Below are positions 26,052 through 34,413 of a stretch of 47,936 bases of DNA, piece by piece. The stretch is taken from the NCBI GenBank assembly GCA_948616985.1, contig CAPGDO010000016.1, forward strand, positions 1-47,936, written 5' to 3'. The notes beneath the pieces are model-generated. The model was not told the DNA's origin, ran no database searches, and was given only the letters and a program-made list of their open reading frames with translations. A program made the translations under genes and the position numbers. Source of the stretch: MGBC163016 sp910588905. Lineage in GTDB: Bacteria; Actinomycetota; Coriobacteriia; Coriobacteriales; Eggerthellaceae. The first letter of the stretch is position 1. Each line of letters starts with the position of its first letter.

Positions 26052-27179
26052 CTATTCGAAGACGACCAGGTCATCCCGGTGGATCAAGGGCTTCTCCGCC
26101 ATGGGGGCCAAAAGGCGGTTACGGGCCAGTTCGTCAGTGCTCTTGCCTCGGGCGAGCATGACCGCATCGCTGGACGCGCCCACGATGCCCCTGCCTATGA
26201 CGACGCCATCGGCATCCTTGACGTCGATGACATCCCCCGCTTCGAAGCATCCATCGACCGCCTGCACTCCCACGGCGAGCAGAGAAGCACCCTGCTGCAC
26301 CAGAGCCCGCTTGGCTCCCTCATCCACGCTCACCTCTCCCCGCACCGCGTCCCCGAGCGCCAGCCAGAGCTTTCGCGGGGTTATCTCATGGGAAAGGGCG
26401 GAACAGGCGAAGAGCGTTCCTGGGCACCTGCCTTCAGCGGTCTTCGCGATGTTGTCCGTTTCCTTGCCGCTCACGATGGCCATGGGTATCCCCGCTGCCA
26501 TCATCACGCGAGCTGCACGGATCTTCGTGACCATGCCACCCGACCCGGCCGACGATCCGGGCCCTCCCGCCGCATCCATGACCGCACGGTCGATGCGCTG
26601 GACGTGAGGTACCAAGGCAGCATGGGGGCTGGTGGTGGGATCGGCGTCGTAGAGCCCCTCTATGTCGGAGAGGATGATGAGCATCGTAGCATCTACCAAG
26701 CAAGCCACCAGAGCCGCCAGGGTGTCATTGTCTCCGAATCTGATCTGCTCTACGCTCACCGTATCATTCTCGTTGACGATGGGCACGATCCCCAGATCCA
26801 GCAACCGCTCCAGAGCGTCCCGGGCATGGAGATAGGCATCCCTGTCTGCGGTGTCGCGGCGGGTGAGCAGCACGATGGAAGGGATCAGCTGGAAGGGGGC
26901 GAAAGCCTCCTCATAGGCAGCCATGAGCGCCGCTTCCCCTACCGAGGCAGCAGCCTGGAGGGTGGGCATGTCCTTCGGGCGACGCTCCATGCCCAACCGT
27001 TCGAGCCCCGAGGCGATGGCCCCCGAAGAGACGATGACCACCTCAGCCCCTGCCTCCTTGAGCTGAGCCACCTGGCAAGCCAGCTTCCCCATCCAGATGC
27101 GATCGATGGAACTGTCAGAGGAGGTGATGGTGGAGGACCCAATCTTGATGACGATCCTCTGGCCTGCAGAGGACCTCAT
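26052..27179 (-). CDS. proB: Glutamate 5-kinase
   Basis: Phosphorylates glutamate, the first step of proline synthesis. An amino-acid kinase domain (RIVIKIGSSTITSSD, VSSGAIASGLERLG, VNENDTVSV, GDNDTLAALVA, GSGGMVTKIRAARVMMAAG) is followed by a C-terminal PUA domain. About 375 residues. I prefer the ATG at 27179 because AAAGGTGA lies just before it and it gives a normal short lead-in. An ATG at 27209, directly after the obgE stop, is also possible and would add ten residues. ProB is usually inhibited by proline. Confidence 0.94.
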   Translation of the reverse strand: MRSSAGQRIVIKIGSSTITSSDSSIDRIWMGKLACQVAQLKEAGAEVVIVSSGAIASGLERLGMERRPKDMPTLQAAASVGEAALMAAYEEAFAPFQLIPSIVLLTRRDTADRDAYLHARDALERLLDLGIVPIVNENDTVSVEQIRFGDNDTLAALVACLVDATMLIILSDIEGLYDADPTTSPHAALVPHVQRIDRAVMDAAGGPGSSAGSGGMVTKIRAARVMMAAGIPMAIVSGKETDNIAKTAEGRCPGTLFACSALSHEITPRKLWLALGDAVRGEVSVDEGAKRALVQQGASLLAVGVQAVDGCFEAGDVIDVKDADGVVIGRGIVGASSDAVMLARGKSTDELARNRLLAPMAEKPLIHRDDLVVFE

Positions 27180-27209
27180 GTCACCTTTGAGAGACGAAGG
27201 AGCACCCAT

Positions 27210-28607
27210 CTAGATATCCAATTCCGCAAAGATGTCCGGAGCGCCGTCGGCAGATTCGTAATCGAAGGCGATCTGGCAGATGCGGACCTCATCCCCATCC
27301 CGCGCCCCCGCAGCCGCCAGGGCGTCATCCACGCCCAACCGACGCATTCGATGCTGCAAGAAGCCCACGGCCTCTTCGTTATCCCAATCGGTCTGCACCA
27401 CCATGCGCTCCACCTGACGGCCAGCCACCCGCCAAGCGCCTTCTCCCTCAGGCGTGACCGTGAAAGCCGCATCCCACTTGTTCCGCTTATGCTCCCAAAC
27501 CTGATCGTAGGCTGGCTCGGCTACATCGCCCTTCGCCGCCTCTTCCCTCAATCCGCGCACCTTCGAGGCGATGGCTGCTTTGAGCTGATCGATCCCCTGA
27601 CCCGTGACAGCGCTCACCTGGTAGAGCTTCGGGTCTATGGGGCTCAAAGCGAACTCATCCCCCCCAGCGGCCACAAGAGAATCCGTCCGTACCCGTTCCG
27701 CCAGGGCCTGAAGGCGCTCGTCATCTTCCGAGATGGCATCGACCTTGTTCGCCACGATGATCCGAGGGCGCTGGGCGAGCTCGTCGGCATAGCGGGCGAG
27801 CTCTTCGGTGATGATCTCGTAATCAGACACCGGATCGCGGCCCTCGAAGCCACCGGTGACGTCTATCACATGGACGATGAGCGCACTGCGCTCTATATGG
27901 CGTAGGAACTCATGGCCCAGCCCACGTCCCTCATGGGCCCCTTCGATGAGCCCCGGAACATCCGCCAGCACGAAGCTGTCATCGCCGGAGGTGGCCACCC
28001 CCAGGTTCGGGGTCAACGTGGTGAACGGATAGTCGGCGATCTTGGGCTTAGCGGCGCTCATCCGGGCTATCAGGCTCGACTTTCCCACGCTGGGCATGCC
28101 CACCAGAGCAGCGTCAGCCAGAAGCTTCATCTCCAGCTCGATCCACCCTTCTCGGGCCGGTTCTCCCAGCTCTGCGAAGGCAGGGGCCCGGCGGGTGGAG
28201 GTGACGAAATGGATGTTGCCCCGACCGCCTGCGCCACCTTCAGCCACGATCACACGCTCTCCCTCGTGGGAGAGGTCGGCGATGAGCTCCCCTGTCGTGC
28301 GATCCTCTTCAGAGTATTCCCGCACCTGAGTGCCCACGGGCACCTTGAGGATGAGGTCCTCACCGCGACTCCCGTGCATCTTCGACCCTTTGCCATGGGT
28401 ACCCCGGGTAGCCTTGAAATGATGTTTGAAGCGGAAATCTATCAGCGATGACTTCTGAGCATCGGCCATCAGCACCACATTGCCGCCATGGCCACCGTCT
28501 CCTCCGTCAGGACCGCCTTTGGGCACATGGGCCTCCCGACGGAAGGACATGCATCCCGCTCCGCCATCGCCGCCCTTGACGTGGATATGCACCTTGTCGA
28601 TGAAGAT
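27210..28607 (-). CDS. obgE: GTPase ObgE/CgtA, apparently with an AUC start
   Basis: A GTPase for large ribosomal subunit assembly. Glycine-rich Obg fold (VKGGDGGAGCMSFRREAHVP, then GGPDGGDGGHGGNVV), G domain (G1 GMPSVGKSSLI, DVPGLIEGAHEGRGLG, NKVDA) and C-terminal OCT domain. The first ATG/GTG/TTG in frame is the GTG at 28592, which would cut off the conserved N-terminal (M)FIDKV. Upstream in frame the codons read ATC ATC TTC ATC GAC AAG, with AAGGAG (28615-28620) exactly 7 bases before the second ATC. I therefore place the start at that ATC (28607, 465 residues). The start call is an inference; the gene call is firm. Confidence 0.9.
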   Translation of the reverse strand: MFIDKVHIHVKGGDGGAGCMSFRREAHVPKGGPDGGDGGHGGNVVLMADAQKSSLIDFRFKHHFKATRGTHGKGSKMHGSRGEDLILKVPVGTQVREYSEEDRTTGELIADLSHEGERVIVAEGGAGGRGNIHFVTSTRRAPAFAELGEPAREGWIELEMKLLADAALVGMPSVGKSSLIARMSAAKPKIADYPFTTLTPNLGVATSGDDSFVLADVPGLIEGAHEGRGLGHEFLRHIERSALIVHVIDVTGGFEGRDPVSDYEIITEELARYADELAQRPRIIVANKVDAISEDDERLQALAERVRTDSLVAAGGDEFALSPIDPKLYQVSAVTGQGIDQLKAAIASKVRGLREEAAKGDVAEPAYDQVWEHKRNKWDAAFTVTPEGEGAWRVAGRQVERMVVQTDWDNEEAVGFLQHRMRRLGVDDALAAAGARDGDEVRICQIAFDYESADGAPDIFAELDI

Positions 28608-28618
28608 GATGAAGCTCC

Positions 28619-28647
28619 TTAAAGAAAAAGCCCTCTTCCGAGGGCTT
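28619..28647 (-). terminator. Intrinsic terminator after rpmA
   Basis: An 8-bp stem, AAGCCCTC and GAGGGCTT, with a four-base loop, followed on the minus strand by TTTTCTTT. It lies about 30 bases after the rpmA stop, and its T-run abuts the obgE ribosome site. Confidence 0.85.
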
Positions 28648-28679
28648 CGCCATTACCTATGACCTACCTGCGGCCCAAG

Positions 28680-28937
28680 CTAGGCTTGGACCTCAGGGAT
28701 GACGTGCACCTTGCGCTTGTCGCCGCGCGTGTACTTCAGGATACCGTCGCACAGGGCGAACAGGGTATCGTCGCTCCCGCGGCCCACATTGTCGCCAGGA
28801 TGGAAATGGGTGCCGCGCTGACGGACGATGACATTGCCCGCCTTGACCTTCTGACCTGCGAACATCTTGCAGCCCAGGCGCTTCGCGTGAGAATCACGGC
28901 CGTTCCGAGTGGATCCGAGGCCTTTCTTGTGTGCCAT
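28680..28937 (-). CDS. rpmA: 50S ribosomal protein L27
   Basis: An 85-residue protein starting MAHKKGLGSTRNGRDSHAKR, the conserved tail that reaches the peptidyl-transferase centre. There is no N-terminal leader of the type cleaved in Firmicutes. Other family parts: GNVIVRQRGTHFHPGDNVG and GSDDTLFAL. GGAGG lies 8 bases before the ATG. It follows rplU, the universal order. Confidence 0.97.
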   Translation of the reverse strand: MAHKKGLGSTRNGRDSHAKRLGCKMFAGQKVKAGNVIVRQRGTHFHPGDNVGRGSDDTLFALCDGILKYTRGDKRKVHVIPEVQA

Positions 28938-28956
28938 CTGTCATACCTCCGTGATG

Positions 28957-29463
28957 CTATTCGGTCTTCTCAGCAGCCGTGTCAGCTGCCTTGTCTGCGG
29001 GCTTCTCAGCAGCCTTCTTGGGGGCTGCCTTCTTTGCTGCAGGCTTCTTCTCTGCCTTGGCAGCGGTCTCTTTCTCAGCCTTGGCAGCCTTAGCGCCTGC
29101 TTCCTTCTTGGGTGCAGCCTTGGAAGCCGCCTTCTTCGCAGGCTCCTTGTACTTCTCAGAGCCGATCTGGACGATCTGGATACGGGTGAGGTTCTGCCTG
29201 TGACCGCGCTTGCGCTTGTAGTTCTTGCGCTTCTTGAACTTGAAGACGATGACCTTCTTGTCCTTGAACTGCTCCACTACCACAGCCTGCACCTTGGTCT
29301 TGGCAGCTTCTTCGGCCTTGACCTGCACGTCCTTGCCGTCAACGACGCAGATGGTCTGAAGCTCTACCGTATCACCCACCTCAGCAGGGATCTTCTCGAT
29401 GTTCAGCTTGTCCCCAAGGGCGACCTTGTACTGCTTGCCGCCTGTCTTCACGATCGCATACAT
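28957..29463 (-). CDS. rplU: 50S ribosomal protein L21 with a long Lys/Ala-rich C-terminal tail
   Basis: Residues 1-103 are a normal L21 (MYAIVKTGGKQYKV, KRKNYKRKRGHRQNLT). Residues 104-168 add a tail of Ala, Lys, Glu and Pro with repeated KKAA and KAEKE steps, resembling histone H1 or mycobacterial tails. Most L21 proteins end near 103. The tail is probably disordered and could bind RNA. AAGGAG precedes the ATG. First gene of the unit. Confidence 0.96.
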   Translation of the reverse strand: MYAIVKTGGKQYKVALGDKLNIEKIPAEVGDTVELQTICVVDGKDVQVKAEEAAKTKVQAVVVEQFKDKKVIVFKFKKRKNYKRKRGHRQNLTRIQIVQIGSEKYKEPAKKAASKAAPKKEAGAKAAKAEKETAAKAEKKPAAKKAAPKKAAEKPADKAADTAAEKTE

Positions 29464-29502
29464 TGATGTTTACTCCTTGAAAGTGTCTAAACGCAAGGCG
29501 TT

Positions 29503-29531
29503 ATCCTACCAATGGGCCGCGCCCGCGTCAA
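29503..29531 (-). promoter_or_regulatory. rplU-rpmA promoter
   Basis: Minus-strand TTGACG (29526-29531), exactly 17 bases, TAGGAT (29503-29508). This is one of the best promoters of the window. The transcript would start about 33 bases before rplU. Confidence 0.75.
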
Positions 29532-29623
29532 CAGGTCATCTGCCCCAAAGAGCGATTTTTCCCGAACGGAGGCTCTGAGAGGCAGGATGGTGCACCTTCA
29601 TCCGGGAATGGAAGCCGCGCTGA

Positions 29624-32251
29624 TCAGTGGGCCTCGGCCCAATTCGGAGCCCAACGCACATCCACCATCAGAGGCACCTCCAGATCCACGATGCCCTCCA
29701 TGACCTCCTTGACCATGGCTGCCAGTGCATCCACCTCTTCCCGCACCGCAGAGAAATCCAATTCGTCATGGACCTGCAGGATCATGGAAGAGGCGAAGCC
29801 GCCCTCTCTCAAGCGCCTCTCCACCTCCACCATGGCCATCTTGATGATATCCGCCGCCGCCCCCTGCATGGGGTGATTCATGGCCGTACGCTCCCCCTGG
29901 GCGCGTACGTTGCGGTTGGAGGACTTGAGCTCCGGGATGCGTCGCTTGCGACCGAACATGGTCTCGGCATACCCCGTCTTCGCCGCCTCCTCCACGATGC
30001 CATCCAAGAACGCCCGCACTTGTGGATAGGCCTCGAAGTACGCCCGGATCATCTCAGCCGCTTCTGATTGAGGGATATCCAAGGTCTGGGAAAGCCCGTA
30101 GGCCTGCTGACCGTAGACGATGCCGAAGTTGACCGCCTTGGCTCTGCTGCGCAGCTCAGGGGTCACCTGATCGGGAGCGATGCCGTTCACATGGGCGGCT
30201 GTGGTGGCATGGAAATCCTCCCCGGACCGGAACGCTTGGATGAGATGCTCATCGCCGGAGAGATGAGCCAGCAGCCTCAGCTCTATCTGGGAATAATCCG
30301 CCGCCAAGAATACGCTCTCCTCATCCAAGGGGATGAAGCATTCTCGGATCTGACGGCCGAAATCAGTGCGCACGGGGATGTTCTGCAGGTTCGGGTCAGA
30401 GGAGGAGAGTCTCCCGGTAGCGGTCACCGTCTCATGGAACACCGTATGCAACCTGCCGTCCCCGGCTCGCATCTTCGGCAGGCTGTCAATGTAGGTGCCC
30501 TTGATCTTGGAGAGCTCACGATAGGCCAGCACGTCCCGAGCCACGGCTTCGGTCTTCGCCAGCTCCCGCAGCACACTGGCATCCGTGGAGTACCCCCGGG
30601 AGTTCTTCTTGAGGGGCTTGAGTCCCATCACCTCGAAGAGGATCCGGGAGAGCTGCTTAGGGGAATCTATGTTGAACTCCTCCCCCGCTGCCTGGTAGAT
30701 GGAATCGGACAGCTGGCGAAGACGCTCCTGAGCGTCTTCGCCCATGGCGCGCAAACGGTCCACATCAATGGAGACTCCCGTGCGCTCCATGATGGTGAGC
30801 ACGCTGACCAGAGGGAGGTCTATGTCTCCGTAGACCTTCTCAGACCCATCTTCTCGAAGGGCCTCTTCCAGCTTCGGCTTCAGCAGGCGGCAGGCTTCCG
30901 CTTGCAGGGGCAGTGCCTCCTGGCCCTCCTCGGCCTCAGGGAGCTCCCCTCCCAAAAAGCGCAGGGCAAGCCCTTCATAGGTATAGGAGCTCACGGTGGA
31001 TTCCAGCGCATATCCGGCCAAGGACAGGCTGAACCCTTGATGATCGAAGAGCTCATCGGGGCCCACCGCCGCCTCCTGAGAGGTGTCCGGCGGGAAGGAG
31101 AGCTGCAGCAAGCCCTTGAGATCGAGCACGGCGAAGGAAGCGTGCCGGATGAGATAGGCTGCCGCCTCCCGAGAAGCAGCGTCGTCCAACAGCACATGAC
31201 TGCCTTTGAAAGCCAGAGCCATCTGGACGGTCTGGCCGAAGATGGTGTCGGTATCGCCCCGAGCGAAGGCCACGCCCACGCAAGCCCCCTGGGCGATAGC
31301 CTCATCCAGCTGGCGTCGCCATGCCTGCGCATCCAGGCGCTCACCCACATCCAAGGAGATGGCGGAGGGAGCCGCTTGCTCATGGATGAGGCTCAGGACC
31401 CGTGCCAAGGGACTCTTGAGCTGATAGCGATCGAAGGCCTCCTGCACCTCTGCGGCGCCAAAGGCCGGGAAGGATGCACCTTCGATATCCAAGGGGAAAT
31501 CCAGGTCTCGCACGATGGTGGCGATCTGTCGGCTGAGATAGGCCATCTGCTCGTTCTCTTCCAGGTTCTGCCGCTGCTTGCCCTTGAGCTCGTCGATATG
31601 CTCATAGACCCCTTCGATGGAGCCGAACCGCTCCAGGAGCTTCGTCGCGCTCTTCGGGCCGATCCCCGGAACCCCCGGAATGTTGTCCGAGGAGTCTCCC
31701 ATGAGCCCCAGGAAGTCAGTGAATTGCTGAGGGGTCACGCCATACTTCTCCATGACCTCGTCAGGACCGAAGACCACCACATCAGTGATGCCCTTCTTGG
31801 TGGTGACGATGCGGGTGAGATCCGTTGCCAGCTGGCAGGCATCCTTATCTCCTGTGACCAGCAGTGTCTGGAAGCCCAGCTGCTCATCCCGGGCTGCGAT
31901 GGTGCCCAGGATGTCATCCCCCTCCCAACCCTTTACCTTCACCACCGGGATGCGCATAGCCTCAAGGAGCTCCTGGATGATGGGGAATTGGACATGCAGC
32001 TCCTCATCCATCTTCGGTCTCTGGGCCTTGTATTCAGGCATCTCTGCCATGCGGAATTCCGGCTTGCCCGCATCGAAGGCGCAGATCACCGCGTCAGGCT
32101 TCGCATCCTCAGCGAACTTGCAGAGCATCTGCAGGAATCCGAACACGGCGTTGGTAGGCGTACCATCCTGAGCGGACATGGGCGTCTGGATGGCGTGATA
32201 GGCCCGGTGCATGAGCGAATTACCATCGATGACGGCTACGGTCTTGGGCAT
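29624..32251 (-). CDS. polA: DNA polymerase I
   Basis: An 875-residue repair and Okazaki-fragment polymerase. The N-terminal 290 residues are the 5'-nuclease (VIDGNSLMHRAYHA, GDSSDNIPGVPGIG). The middle corresponds to the 3'-5' exonuclease domain but lacks its Asp/Glu ligands, so proofreading is probably lost, as in many Gram-positives. The polymerase part has motif A AADYSQIELRLLAHL (Asp about 652), motif B RAKAVNFGIVYGQQAYG and motif C QVHDELDF (His about 828). AGGGAG precedes the ATG. It follows the OmpR-type regulator by 24 bases. Confidence 0.95.
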   Translation of the reverse strand: MPKTVAVIDGNSLMHRAYHAIQTPMSAQDGTPTNAVFGFLQMLCKFAEDAKPDAVICAFDAGKPEFRMAEMPEYKAQRPKMDEELHVQFPIIQELLEAMRIPVVKVKGWEGDDILGTIAARDEQLGFQTLLVTGDKDACQLATDLTRIVTTKKGITDVVVFGPDEVMEKYGVTPQQFTDFLGLMGDSSDNIPGVPGIGPKSATKLLERFGSIEGVYEHIDELKGKQRQNLEENEQMAYLSRQIATIVRDLDFPLDIEGASFPAFGAAEVQEAFDRYQLKSPLARVLSLIHEQAAPSAISLDVGERLDAQAWRRQLDEAIAQGACVGVAFARGDTDTIFGQTVQMALAFKGSHVLLDDAASREAAAYLIRHASFAVLDLKGLLQLSFPPDTSQEAAVGPDELFDHQGFSLSLAGYALESTVSSYTYEGLALRFLGGELPEAEEGQEALPLQAEACRLLKPKLEEALREDGSEKVYGDIDLPLVSVLTIMERTGVSIDVDRLRAMGEDAQERLRQLSDSIYQAAGEEFNIDSPKQLSRILFEVMGLKPLKKNSRGYSTDASVLRELAKTEAVARDVLAYRELSKIKGTYIDSLPKMRAGDGRLHTVFHETVTATGRLSSSDPNLQNIPVRTDFGRQIRECFIPLDEESVFLAADYSQIELRLLAHLSGDEHLIQAFRSGEDFHATTAAHVNGIAPDQVTPELRSRAKAVNFGIVYGQQAYGLSQTLDIPQSEAAEMIRAYFEAYPQVRAFLDGIVEEAAKTGYAETMFGRKRRIPELKSSNRNVRAQGERTAMNHPMQGAAADIIKMAMVEVERRLREGGFASSMILQVHDELDFSAVREEVDALAAMVKEVMEGIVDLEVPLMVDVRWAPNWAEAH

Positions 32252-32275
32252 CGTCTCCCTCTCTTCCCCGCGCGG

Positions 32276-32944
32276 TCAGGACCAGAGATAGCCCACGCCG
32301 CGTACCGTTTCCAGATGCTGGGCCAGCTCAGGCCCCAGCTTGGCGCGGACGCGGCGGACATGGACGTCCACGGTCCTGGATCCTCCATAGTAATCGAACC
32401 CCCACACCCGGCGCAGGAGCGTATCGCGCGAGTACGTGCGTCCAGGATGGGTGATAAGGAACACGAGCAGCGCATATTCCAGATAGGTGAGGTCAAGCGG
32501 CTCGCCACCCACCTTGACCTGATAGGTAGCCAAGTTCACCGTCATGGAGTCAACGACGATGAAATCCGAAGCGCTGGATTCATTGCCTGGCCAGAGCAGT
32601 TGGCGGATGCGCGTGGCGCATTCCTCCTCCGAAGCGTCCGCCACCACGAAATCAGCCCGGGTCTGCACCGGCAGCCGGAAGGCGGCCAGATCAGCTTGGT
32701 CCAAGATGACCAAGAGCGAAGCGGATTCCTCCTCTGCCAGCATCTCCTCTATGAGCCCCAATTGAGCGCTCACATCCCCCCGAGCCTCCAGGATGGCCAG
32801 ATCGAAGGAGGGGTTGGCTTGGAGCAACCGACGCGCTTGCTGGCACGATCCAGCTACCACGGAGACATCCATGGTGCCCAGGACGCGCTTGAACCGCTGG
32901 GCGTTGTCCAAGGAGTCCGCCAGGAATATCACTGACTTGCGCAT
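32276..32944 (-). CDS. Orphan OmpR-family regulator with degenerate receiver, next to glnA
   Basis: A 222-residue regulator. The first 120 residues have a receiver-like fold, but the phosphorylation residues are gone: the acidic pair is AD, the phospho-Asp position is Glu (about E53, in DLAILEA), and the usual C-terminal lysine is missing. The last 95 residues are a standard OmpR/PhoB winged helix (LDLTYLEYALLVFLITHPGR, RRVWGFDYYGGSRTVDVHVR). No kinase gene is near. It begins one base after the glnA stop, so it is very likely made with glutamine synthetase. By analogy with actinobacterial GlnR, an orphan OmpR-type nitrogen regulator, I infer a nitrogen role. This is context only. Confidence 0.8.
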   Translation of the reverse strand: MRKSVIFLADSLDNAQRFKRVLGTMDVSVVAGSCQQARRLLQANPSFDLAILEARGDVSAQLGLIEEMLAEEESASLLVILDQADLAAFRLPVQTRADFVVADASEEECATRIRQLLWPGNESSASDFIVVDSMTVNLATYQVKVGGEPLDLTYLEYALLVFLITHPGRTYSRDTLLRRVWGFDYYGGSRTVDVHVRRVRAKLGPELAQHLETVRGVGYLWS

Positions 32945-32945
32945 C

Positions 32946-34277
32946 TCAGAGCACCGCCAAGAGCCGGTCGGTCTCCCACTGGGTGACGGTGGCCTGATAG
33001 CGCTTCCATTCCTCTGTCTTGGACCTGACCAGGAAGCTATGGGTGTGCTCGCCCAGCGTTTCCTTCATGAGGCTGCTGGCAGCGAACGCTTCGATGGCCT
33101 CTCCCAGGTTCTGAGGCAGGACACCGCAGCCATGGCAGCCACCCACGGCCTGGGCCGCTTCGCAAGGTTCGGGCAAAGCCAAGGAGCGCTGGATCCCATC
33201 CAATCCCGCAGCCAGGAGAACAGCGAAGCTCAGGTAGGGGTTGCAAGCCACATCGGGGTTGCGCATCACCACCCGGCAGGTCTCGGCACTACCCGGACGG
33301 TAGGCCGGAACGCGCATGATGGCCTCGCGGTTCGATCGCGTCCAGGCGACCTTCGTGGGGGCCAGCTCGTCTGCGGCCAAGCGCTTATAGGAATTGACGT
33401 ATTGGTTCGTGATGAGGGAGAGCTCGTTGGCATGATCCAAGATGCCCGCCATGAACCCATGGGCGACGGAGGAGAGCCCCCAGCCCTTGGCGTCATCCGG
33501 TGCATAGAAGGCATTGTTTCCCTCTTCATCGAACAGGCTCATATGCACTTTCATGCCGCTTCCCGGCTGATCGTTCAAGGGCTTGGGCATGAAGGAGGCG
33601 AACACCCCATGCTTGGCCGCTATCTCCTTCACCACCAGCTTGTAGGTCATGACCGAATCAGCCATGGCCAGGGCATCTGTGGCACGGAGGTCTATCTCAT
33701 GTTGGGAGTTGCCCAGCTCGTGATGGGAGTACTTCACGGGGATGCCCATGCCCTCCAGCGTGAGCACCGTATCTCGGCGCAGATCGGAGGCATAGTCCAG
33801 GGAGGTCAGGTCGAAGTAGCTGCCCGCATCCAGGGTCTCGGCGCTGTTCGCGTCCTTGAAGTAGAAGAACTCCAGCTCCGCTCCCACCGTAGGCGAGAAG
33901 CCCGCATCGGCCGCCTTCGCTATCACGCGTTCCAGGATATAACGGGGATCCCCATCGAAGGGCTGCCCGTCCGGTAGCTTGATATCGCAGAACATCCGAG
34001 CCACTGCGTCGGTCTGCGGACGCCAGGGAAGCACTTGGAAGGTGGACGGATCCGGAAAGGCCAGCGCATCTGGCTCATCGGCATCGGTGAAGCCCTTGAT
34101 GCAGCTGCTATCGAAGGCCATGCCCTCAGTGAAGGCATTCTCTATCTCCCCGGGCACCACAGCGAAGGATTTCATGGCCCCGAGCACATCGGTGAACCAG
34201 CACCGGATGAAATGCACATCCCGGCTCTCGATGTTCCTGCACACGAAATCCACCTGGGGATTCACGTTCTCTGACAT
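32946..34277 (-). CDS. glnA: Glutamine synthetase, type I (alpha-like)
   Basis: A 443-residue enzyme making glutamine from glutamate, ammonia and ATP; normally a dodecamer. Motifs: FTDVLGAMKSFAV near the start, VGAELEFFYF, the ATP-site stretch PGSGMKVHMSLF and NQYVNSYKRL. Length and lack of the NLYxLPPEE adenylylation stretch place it near the alpha type of Firmicutes, controlled by feedback and proteins rather than by adenylylation. The ATG has GGGAGG five bases upstream. It is followed by the orphan regulator and polA. Confidence 0.95.
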   Translation of the reverse strand: MSENVNPQVDFVCRNIESRDVHFIRCWFTDVLGAMKSFAVVPGEIENAFTEGMAFDSSCIKGFTDADEPDALAFPDPSTFQVLPWRPQTDAVARMFCDIKLPDGQPFDGDPRYILERVIAKAADAGFSPTVGAELEFFYFKDANSAETLDAGSYFDLTSLDYASDLRRDTVLTLEGMGIPVKYSHHELGNSQHEIDLRATDALAMADSVMTYKLVVKEIAAKHGVFASFMPKPLNDQPGSGMKVHMSLFDEEGNNAFYAPDDAKGWGLSSVAHGFMAGILDHANELSLITNQYVNSYKRLAADELAPTKVAWTRSNREAIMRVPAYRPGSAETCRVVMRNPDVACNPYLSFAVLLAAGLDGIQRSLALPEPCEAAQAVGGCHGCGVLPQNLGEAIEAFAASSLMKETLGEHTHSFLVRSKTEEWKRYQATVTQWETDRLLAVL

Positions 34278-34349
34278 CCACGCCTCCCGCTCTCCGTTGA
34301 CAGCAGCCCGCTCAGCGCCGTCATGCCTTGCCCAAGGAAAGAGCCCCCT

Positions 34350-34387
34350 CTAACAGAAAGGGCAGCTGACCGGATGCCAGCTGCCCT
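34350..34387 (-). terminator. Intrinsic terminator after rpmE
   Basis: A 10-bp perfect stem (AGGGCAGCTG and CAGCTGCCCT) with a 9-base loop, followed on the minus strand by TTCTGTTA. It lies 26 bases after the rpmE stop and separates rpmE from glnA. Confidence 0.85.
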
Positions 34388-34413
34388 GTCAAAGCGCTCT
34401 TAGATGAGGGCTC

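Noticed and set aside
29624..32251. Missing exonuclease residues in PolA as something new
   Set aside because: Loss of 3'-5' proofreading residues in PolA is usual in many Gram-positive bacteria.
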